Part shown: positions 8,559-14,091 of the stretch, piece by piece
Layout: each line of letters opens with the position of its first letter
Numbering within the stretch: position 1 is the first letter of the stretch
Origin: Gammaproteobacteria bacterium UBA5338
Lineage (GTDB): Bacteria > Pseudomonadota > Gammaproteobacteria > Pseudomonadales > UBA5862
Direction: 5' to 3'
DNA: 23,150 bases
Assembly: GCA_002408105.1 (NCBI GenBank)
Contig: DHQM01000168.1
Coordinates: 5,014-28,163, forward strand
Translations under genes and position numbers: made by a program
The notes under the pieces: model-generated
Told to the model about the DNA's origin: nothing
Database searches by the model: none
What the model saw: only the letters and a program-made list of their open reading frames with translations

Positions 8559-9842
8559 TCAACTATTGCTGGCGGCTTGCAAGGCCGCGCTGCGGGCCTG
8601 CTCCTGGTCAATGAACTTCAGCCACTGGCTGGCCAGCTTCTCACTGGCGTCGTGGGACTGGGCCTGTTGGAATGCCTGGGTCGCACCGCGGTAGTTTTCC
8701 GCGTTGTAGCGGGCCAACCCCTGGAGCACATAGGGCAGCTCGGGTCGGCGCAGACCTCCCTTGAGCAGCGCCTTACCCGCAGCGACATCGGCCGCCTCCC
8801 AGTGCTGCAGATCAAGCTCAATTTGAGCCAATTGCACGTACAGGTTGCCGTCGTCGGACATCCCAGCGGCCTCACTTAGAACCTCCACAGCGCGGTCATA
8901 TTGCTTCGCGCTGATCAACGCATCCGCGAACAACTCCAGATTGCGGCGGTCGCGGGGCATTCGTTCGGCACTGAGCGCTCCATTGAGTACCTCGACGGCC
9001 TTCACGGGCACACCCTGGGCCAGCAACAGTTGCGCGAAGGAGTAAAAGTCGTTGGGTTTCTCCAGCACGCCTTGCTCGTATGCAGCTTCGAGTGTGGCCA
9101 GCTGTTTTTCTTCCTGACCGAGTTCAGCGTACACCGCGCCGAGCTGAATCCAGTACTCACGCTTGGGGTTGATTTCCAAGAGGGTGCGCAGAACATCGCG
9201 CATGGCGACAAAATCGTTCTGCTGGTAATGGGCCGCTCGCAACAGCAGGTACCAGTTTTCCCGCGGCTCGCGGCCCTGTGCCTCGGCCAATTCAATGGCC
9301 GCGCGAACAGGCGGAACCACCTCGTCATACTGGCCGAGTTGATAGTGCGCCTGGCCGAGGAGCAGAAGGGCATCGATCCCAGGCTCTTCAGTCTGCTCAA
9401 ACCATGCCCGCAACGGCACGAGGGCCGCTGCGTAGTCCTCTTGAATGAAACGAATTTTCGCGAGGCTGAACAGGGTATTGCGCCGCAATGACTCGGGAAC
9501 GGCTTGCATTGCCAGGATGGATGCATAGGCCGACGCCGCAGCGTCATACTGTTCCTGGCCGTAGTGGATGTAGGCCTTGAGGTTCAAGGCCATCGCCGCT
9601 TCATAGTCATTGCTGGCGCGCTCCTGTACCCGTTCGAGCAGCTGCAGGGCGCTGTCAACTTCCCCAGCATCGGCCAATTCCTGCACCCGGTTCAGACGCC
9701 TGTAGGCGTCTTGGCTGATGGTTTGGGTGCGCTTGGTGCGCGGCGGCTCTTCTTCTGCCACAGCGGGGCTGAATCCGGACCCAAACAGCAAGGTGCCACT
9801 GACCAGCAAGGCGCACCCGGTGCGAAACCATTTGTCCCACAT
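8559..9842 (-). CDS. Periplasmic TPR protein of the TonB operon
   Basis: This 427-residue protein begins with a short basic start and hydrophobic segment (about 5-28, ending PAVA), a Sec signal peptide. The rest is almost entirely helical tetratricopeptide-like repeats, for example ALNLKAYIHYGQEQYDAAASAYASIL, DALLLLGQAHYQLGQYDEVV and YVQLAQIELDLQHWEAADVAAGKALL. A TPR protein in the same place ends the Vibrio TonB2 cluster (VC1543-type), where it is thought to assist the TonB2 apparatus; its precise job is not settled. The start is ambiguous: ATG 9842 lies 5 bases after the tonB stop with GGAA 11 bases upstream, while GTG 9851 would overlap the tonB stop (GTGA). It is the last gene of the six-gene operon. 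Confidence 0.87.
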   Translation of the reverse strand: MWDKWFRTGCALLVSGTLLFGSGFSPAVAEEEPPRTKRTQTISQDAYRRLNRVQELADAGEVDSALQLLERVQERASNDYEAAMALNLKAYIHYGQEQYDAAASAYASILAMQAVPESLRRNTLFSLAKIRFIQEDYAAALVPLRAWFEQTEEPGIDALLLLGQAHYQLGQYDEVVPPVRAAIELAEAQGREPRENWYLLLRAAHYQQNDFVAMRDVLRTLLEINPKREYWIQLGAVYAELGQEEKQLATLEAAYEQGVLEKPNDFYSFAQLLLAQGVPVKAVEVLNGALSAERMPRDRRNLELFADALISAKQYDRAVEVLSEAAGMSDDGNLYVQLAQIELDLQHWEAADVAAGKALLKGGLRRPELPYVLQGLARYNAENYRGATQAFQQAQSHDASEKLASQWLKFIDQEQARSAALQAASNS

Positions 9843-9847
9843 AGGAA

Positions 9848-10459
9848 TCACCGTTCCAACTCGAACCGAATCAAATTGCGCACGCCAGCAACGTCGATTG
9901 CGTCCCCGTTGACCACCTTGGGTTTGTACTTGAACTTCTTGACCGCATCGAGGGCTGCCTGTTCAAACATGCCTGGCGGCTGAGCCTCGATCACACGCGG
10001 ATCGATGACGTTGCCCGCTCGGGTCACCGTAAACTCGACCAGCACATAGCCTTCAATGCCGCGGGCCAGCGCGCGGCGCGGATACGTTGGAGCCACTTTG
10101 AGAATCGGCAGGTACTCCCCGTCGCTGTCACCACCGACCATGCCCGAACTGAGGCCAACATCGGTTTCCATTGGCACAGCCCCCAGGGCAAACTCGGAGT
10201 CACTGCTCACCTGGGCCCGCTCCATCCGCGGAGTCTCGGGGGTGGGCGGCGGCTCAGGGGGCGGCGGCGGTTTGGGCGGGGTCCGCTTCTTGGTCTCCAC
10301 CTGTTCCTGCTGCTTAACCCGCACAAAGTCCACCACGTGGCCGGTCGGCGTGTCGGTCAGCGCTTCTTTTCCCGTTTCGATCAGCGTCTGCATCAGATAG
10401 AAAATCAGCAGGCTGACAACCGCCGCACACAGGAACGCGATGGGATAACGCAGGATCAC
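9848..10459 (-). CDS. tonB: TonB2-type energy transducer
   Basis: This 203-residue protein transmits proton-motive energy from the inner-membrane motor to outer-membrane receptors. It has one N-terminal membrane anchor (about 5-24), a short Pro-rich spacer (PPKPPPPPEPPPTPETP, 61-77) and a C-terminal TonB domain (about 115-203) with the characteristic APTYPRRAL, GYVLVEFTVTRAGNV and ALDAVKKFKYKP motifs. It is shorter than E. coli TonB (239 residues) and matches the compact TonB2 type of Vibrio. It starts at GTG 10459, overlapping the exbD stop by four bases (GTGA), a translational-coupling arrangement. The receptor encoded downstream is the obvious client. Confidence 0.95.
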   Translation of the reverse strand: MILRYPIAFLCAAVVSLLIFYLMQTLIETGKEALTDTPTGHVVDFVRVKQQEQVETKKRTPPKPPPPPEPPPTPETPRMERAQVSSDSEFALGAVPMETDVGLSSGMVGGDSDGEYLPILKVAPTYPRRALARGIEGYVLVEFTVTRAGNVIDPRVIEAQPPGMFEQAALDAVKKFKYKPKVVNGDAIDVAGVRNLIRFELER

Positions 10460-10869
10460 TGGTCTTGGCTGGTGGCGATCGAAATGTTGTACACGCCCGC
10501 TTCCCGAGAGGCGTCCATGACACCGACCAGCAGTTTGGTCGGCGCCTCTTCATCCGCCTGGATGACCACGGTGCCCTGCGGGTTCTCGGCCGACAGGCGT
10601 TCAATGTTGGCGCGCACCGAACTCAGATCGATCCGTCGCCGGTTGATCCATATCTCGCCATTGGCGCTGATCCCAACCAGGATGTTGGCGCGGTCTTGCT
10701 GGGTCGCAGTGTTGGCCTCGGGCCGGTTGACGTCGATGCCCGATTCTTTCACGAAACTTGCTGTGACGATAAAGAAAATCAACATGATGAACACCACGTC
10801 GAGCATGGGTGTGACGTTGATTTCGTCCTCTTCCACTTCAGCGTGGCTGCGCAGAAACGACATTCGCAT
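10456..10869 (-). CDS. exbD: ExbD-family biopolymer transport protein
   Basis: This 137-residue component of the TonB motor has one transmembrane helix (about 22-40). It carries the conserved proton-pathway aspartate in TPMLDVVFIMLIFFIV (D24), the equivalent of E. coli ExbD Asp25. The periplasmic part contains the usual ISANGEIWINRRRID and VVIQADEEAPTKLLVGVMDA segments. ATG 10869 has GGGG about 8 bases upstream; a second ATG two codons on is possible. The start lies 3 bases after the exbB stop, and the end overlaps the tonB start. Confidence 0.95.
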   Translation of the reverse strand: MRMSFLRSHAEVEEDEINVTPMLDVVFIMLIFFIVTASFVKESGIDVNRPEANTATQQDRANILVGISANGEIWINRRRIDLSSVRANIERLSAENPQGTVVIQADEEAPTKLLVGVMDASREAGVYNISIATSQDQ

Positions 10870-10872
10870 GGT

Positions 10873-11400
10873 TCAGGCCCCGAAAGTCAGCTGTTCGTTG
10901 AGGCGGTGCTGGCGCCGTTCAAGGCTGCGCTTCAGCAGGGTTTGCGCAAACACACCGGTGAGGGCCCCCACCATACCTGCCATGGTGGGCATGGTGGCCT
11001 TGGAAATCCCGGAAGCCATTGCCCGCACGCTGCCGGTGCCCATCGACGCCATGACATCAAAGACTTCAATCATGCCGGTGACCGTGCCCAAGAGCCCAAA
11101 CAGGGGGCACAGCGACACCAGCGCCTTGATCAGATCCATGTTGCGTACACTGTCGGCTTCGAAGGCCGCCAAGCGCGCTGAGCGGATCTGGTGCGCGCTC
11201 CAAGAGCTGTGCTCCCCACGCCCCCGCCACTCTTCCACGATGGCCTGCATCCGCCGCGGCAATCCCCACCAGAGGTACAGCAGGCGCTCAAGGATAAAGC
11301 CCCACATCACGAAAATGACGCCAAGCAGCACCAGCAGGACGTCACCGCCCCGCTCAATGAACAGGACGATGGGTTCTAGGATTTCAAGCTGCAGGAGCAT
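10873..11400 (-). CDS. exbB: ExbB-family proton channel protein (ExbB2 type)
   Basis: This 175-residue inner-membrane motor protein of the MotA/TolQ/ExbB family has a first transmembrane helix at about 18-38. The signature pair of helices lies at about 95-115 (LCPLFGLLGTVTGMIEVF) and 130-155 (GISKATMPTMAGMVGALTGVFA). The start chosen is ATG 11400, because the first helix begins shortly after it and the length then matches Vibrio ExbB2. It overlaps the end of the ttpC-like gene by 17 bases and has no evident ribosome binding site of its own, so translation probably depends on coupling. It is one of two ExbB-family proteins in this operon. Confidence 0.93.
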   Translation of the reverse strand: MLLQLEILEPIVLFIERGGDVLLVLLGVIFVMWGFILERLLYLWWGLPRRMQAIVEEWRGRGEHSSWSAHQIRSARLAAFEADSVRNMDLIKALVSLCPLFGLLGTVTGMIEVFDVMASMGTGSVRAMASGISKATMPTMAGMVGALTGVFAQTLLKRSLERRQHRLNEQLTFGA

Positions 11401-12790
11401 GGTGGGTTTGGGTTGCAGCGTCGCGCTCGGAGTGTTCGGCAATCAGCCCAATGGCCTGGCGCTCCAACACCTGACTCAGGGCACGGCTGCGGCCATTGAC
11501 CAGGGTGTGCAACAGCACGGCGGGAATGGCCACCGCGAGGCCAAGCACCGTGGTCACCAGCGCCTGGGAAATCCCGCCCGCCATCAGTTTGGGGTCACCC
11601 GTCCCAAACAGGGTCATGGCTTGGAAGGTGTTGATCATCCCGGTCACGGTGCCCAGCAGGCCGAGCAGCGGTGCCACCACCGAAATGATTTTGAGCAACG
11701 GCAAAAACCGGGTCAGCCGCGGCGTCTCTGACAGCACGGCTTCACCCACCTTGAGTTCCAGGGTTTCGTTGTCTTCACTGCGGTTTTTGGCATACACGGC
11801 CAGTACGCGACCGAGCGGGTTTCCGGTGTCCGGCTCTGCCTGGCGCATTTGTCGATGCACCCGGGCGCTCACCACAGCCAGGTACACCAAGCGCTCCAAC
11901 GCCAGCAGCAGGGCCACTACACCGAGCGCCAAAATGATGTACCCAACAACACCCCCCTGGTCTATCCGCTCGCGCAGGTCCGGCGCCCGGATCAGCAGGG
12001 ACAGCAGCGCCCCACGGGATGGATCCAGCCAGAAATCCGCCCGCTCGCCGGTGGGCGCACTGACGTAGCCTTCGGCGGTGTCCACGTAGCGTGCCGCGGG
12101 CTGGCGCACCAACTCAACCAAGCGGTTGGTCTCATCCTCCCACGTCAGGTACCGCCCGTCGTCGGCCCGAACCACATTAAAAGCACCCACACGCACCACA
12201 TCCGCGGTCGTGCGCTCGCCGCCGCGACTGACCACTTCTGCCGAATAGGTCAGCGTGCGTCCGGTGGCGACCATCTCGCGCTGTTCTTCGAACCACAGAC
12301 GCTCCAGGTCGCTGATGGCGGGGAGCCGGTCATTCGAGCCTGCTTTGGAAATCAGTGCATCGAGAAAGTCTTCTCGCCCAGGATACTGGGAGCTGGTCAC
12401 CGACGCGCCGAGGACCGCTTTGGTGTCCGCAGCCACCTGCTGAACCACACCGAAGAGTTCGCGCAGCTCGCCCAGGCTCTCGTTCAGTTTTTCCTCCAGC
12501 TCCGTGATGCGTTCTTCGTTCGCACGGAACTCGCCCTCCTTCACTTCGCTTTCCTGCTCCAGGGCGGTGCGACGTGCCTGAGCGTCGTTGAGCAGCTGCT
12601 CTTGCGCTTCCACTTGTGAGCGGAATTCGTTGATCCGCTGCTGATAGAGGGCGCGGTCACGGGTCATGCCTTGCTCAACACGTTCGAGCAGCTGTTCAAG
12701 CGAGGTCGCACGGTCTGATTCGGCCGCCTGCACCACCGTTGCAGCCAATGCCCAACACAGCAGGAGATAGACAGGTCTCATGGCTTTCAT
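11384..12790 (-). CDS. ttpC: TtpC-like MotA/TolQ/ExbB protein with periplasmic coiled-coil extension
   Basis: This 468-residue protein matches TtpC, the extra component that Vibrio TonB2 systems need for siderophore uptake. Residues 1-22 are a signal-like hydrophobic start (to VVQA). Residues about 25-125 form a strongly charged coiled coil, followed by a periplasmic domain to about 270. A membrane helix at 281-306 (VVGYIILALGVVALLLALERLVYLAV) is followed by the ExbB/TolQ core (about 363-430) with APLLGLLGTVTGMINTF and GGISQALVTTVLGLAVAIPA. ATG 12790 overlaps the DUF3450 stop (ATGA) and has GGAG 8 bases upstream. The neighbour order DUF3450-ttpC-exbB-exbD-tonB-TPR equals the Vibrio TonB2 cluster, which supports the symbol. 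Confidence 0.92.
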   Translation of the reverse strand: MKAMRPVYLLLCWALAATVVQAAESDRATSLEQLLERVEQGMTRDRALYQQRINEFRSQVEAQEQLLNDAQARRTALEQESEVKEGEFRANEERITELEEKLNESLGELRELFGVVQQVAADTKAVLGASVTSSQYPGREDFLDALISKAGSNDRLPAISDLERLWFEEQREMVATGRTLTYSAEVVSRGGERTTADVVRVGAFNVVRADDGRYLTWEDETNRLVELVRQPAARYVDTAEGYVSAPTGERADFWLDPSRGALLSLLIRAPDLRERIDQGGVVGYIILALGVVALLLALERLVYLAVVSARVHRQMRQAEPDTGNPLGRVLAVYAKNRSEDNETLELKVGEAVLSETPRLTRFLPLLKIISVVAPLLGLLGTVTGMINTFQAMTLFGTGDPKLMAGGISQALVTTVLGLAVAIPAVLLHTLVNGRSRALSQVLERQAIGLIAEHSERDAATQTHHAPAA

Positions 12791-13545
12791 TGGGTGGGCT
12801 CCGGCGTCGGCAACGGCAGTTTGATCAAATCGGGGGCAGCTTGCTCGCGGGCAATGCGCAAGCCACGGTCCAGTTGACTTCGGTAGCTTCGGTCCAGGGG
12901 TGCCCAGCTGGCCGCCTTCGCGTCCCAGGCTCCCAGGTCGGTGCCATCAAGCGACTGGTAGAACAGCCCGATTCGGCCAATGCGCAGGAATTCAACCTCT
13001 TGGGCACCACCGGCGGTCTCGAGTTCGCCCCGGTAGGCTTCGATGGTGCGCCCGTATTCCATCTCGGTGAGGTACGCCTCATGGATGTTGCGAAACTTCT
13101 CGGCGGCGGTGACATCCGCGCGGTCCACCAGCGCTTGCAGGTGCTCAACCCGTGCGGTGCGCTCGCCTTGCAGGAATGGCACATCAAGCGCCACAAATTG
13201 ATCAAGGGCGTCAATCATCTTGAGCATGAGCGGCATGATCTGGCGCTCGATGAGGGTCGCTTCTTCGATCGACTGGTTGAGGTTGTCCATCTCATCGCGC
13301 TGGCTCTGCAACTGGCGGTCGAGCTGCGCGACGTACACCTCCAGTCCATCGATTTCTTTGTTAACGCGGCTGTACTCCTGAACCAGGCCACGCCGTTCCT
13401 GGTCCATTTTCTCCAGCTGTTGCTGAGCTGCCTGGCCGCGCTCGGTGCGCTTGACACCCTGCTCTATGGTTTCATCGACCTGGGCCACAGCCAGCGCACA
13501 GGCGCAAAATGCCGCAATTCCCACGATTGCTCTTGGTCCACTCAT
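12787..13545 (-). CDS. DUF3450 periplasmic coiled-coil protein, first gene of the TonB operon
   Basis: This 252-residue protein has a Sec signal peptide (about 1-21, ending LAVA) and a long charged coiled coil (about 25-105: ERGQAAQQQLEKMDQERRG, LDRQLQSQRDEMDNLNQS). A mixed helical C-terminal half follows. DUF3450 proteins typically head TonB2/TtpC operons, where they are presumed to work in the periplasm with TtpC; a biochemical role is not established. Two starts compete: ATG 13545 and GTG 13551, both served by GAAGGG at 13561-13566 (spacing 15 and 9). I use the ATG, which also overlaps the stop of a short upstream reading frame. Expression should come from the Pho-box-like promoter about 90 bases upstream. 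Confidence 0.87.
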   Translation of the reverse strand: MSGPRAIVGIAAFCACALAVAQVDETIEQGVKRTERGQAAQQQLEKMDQERRGLVQEYSRVNKEIDGLEVYVAQLDRQLQSQRDEMDNLNQSIEEATLIERQIMPLMLKMIDALDQFVALDVPFLQGERTARVEHLQALVDRADVTAAEKFRNIHEAYLTEMEYGRTIEAYRGELETAGGAQEVEFLRIGRIGLFYQSLDGTDLGAWDAKAASWAPLDRSYRSQLDRGLRIAREQAAPDLIKLPLPTPEPTQ

Positions 13546-13604
13546 TGACACGATTCAAGACCCTTCATCGACAATTCAACCGTTTCCCGCCAGGGAACCC
13601 GCAT
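13542..13604 (-). CDS. Possible 20-codon leader reading frame
   Basis: An ATG at 13604, about 22 bases after the predicted transcription start, opens a 20-codon frame whose TGA overlaps the ATG of the DUF3450 gene (ATGA). The DUF3450 ribosome binding site lies inside it. It could couple translation or be chance; its own ribosome binding site (GGGA) is weak. Confidence 0.2.
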   Translation of the reverse strand: MRVPWRETVELSMKGLESCQ

Positions 13605-13632
13605 GAGATGGGTCCCAACCAAAGGGGCGGGG

Positions 13633-13666
13633 AGCGTAACCCTGCAATGTGACAGTTGCGTGAACC
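13633..13666 (-). promoter_or_regulatory. Pho-box-like promoter of the TonB2/TtpC operon
   Basis: On the minus strand, GGTTCAC-GCAA-CTGTCAC (13666 to 13649) forms two 7-base half-sites separated by 4 bases; the downstream half is a perfect PhoB half-site. Ten bases later is the -10 hexamer TACGCT (13638-13633). From the second half-site on it is identical to the lipoprotein promoter for 13 bases (CTGTCACATTGCA), and the two promoters share spacing throughout. The leader to the DUF3450 start is about 80 bases. Confidence 0.72.
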
Positions 13667-13728
13667 CTGCCGGATCTGCCGGTTGCCCGCGCCCCAACGA
13701 TTTGGAGGCCCGCGGGATATCGGCCTGC

Positions 13729-14031
13729 TCAGCTGTGCGCGGCGTTGTGGTCCGTTGGGGAGTGGTAGTAGAAGCTCGACTCGGCGAGTTCATCGACAAG
13801 CGTGCGCAGGCGTGCCTGGCGCCGCTCTGCGGTGGCGACATCGGCACATTCATCGCAGGCGCGGTTCTCGCAGGGCTGACGCGAGAACAGCCAGTAATGG
13901 ATTGCTCCGGCCAACAACTCGTCTGCAATGTCCCACAGATCGGCGTCTTCGTGGGCCTCGGCGAAGTGGTTCGCTAGGGAGATGGTTTGCTCAGCCAGAT
14001 CGGCTTGTAGGGATTGCTCTAGGTCACTCAT
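13729..14031 (-). CDS. Conserved-looking 100-residue protein with a Cys cluster
   Basis: This 100-residue soluble protein starts at ATG 14031, with GGAG 6-9 bases upstream. It is acidic and mostly helical, with no signal peptide or membrane segment. A central aromatic helix (ELLAGAIHYWLFSRQP, 38-53) runs into a cysteine cluster C54-x4-C59-x2-C62, which could bind a metal or form a disulfide; a fourth ligand might be one of several His residues. The C-terminal part is an Arg-rich helix (ERRQARLRTLVDELAES). I do not recognise a named family. It lies 60 bases downstream of the P-type ATPase gene on the same strand and may be cotranscribed, but there is no sequence evidence that the two work together. 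Confidence 0.8.
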   Translation of the reverse strand: MSDLEQSLQADLAEQTISLANHFAEAHEDADLWDIADELLAGAIHYWLFSRQPCENRACDECADVATAERRQARLRTLVDELAESSFYYHSPTDHNAAHS

Positions 14032-14091
14032 GAAAACTCCGTGGCGCCACTGCCATCGAACCAGGCCCGTTCCGCAGGGCCACACAGGATA

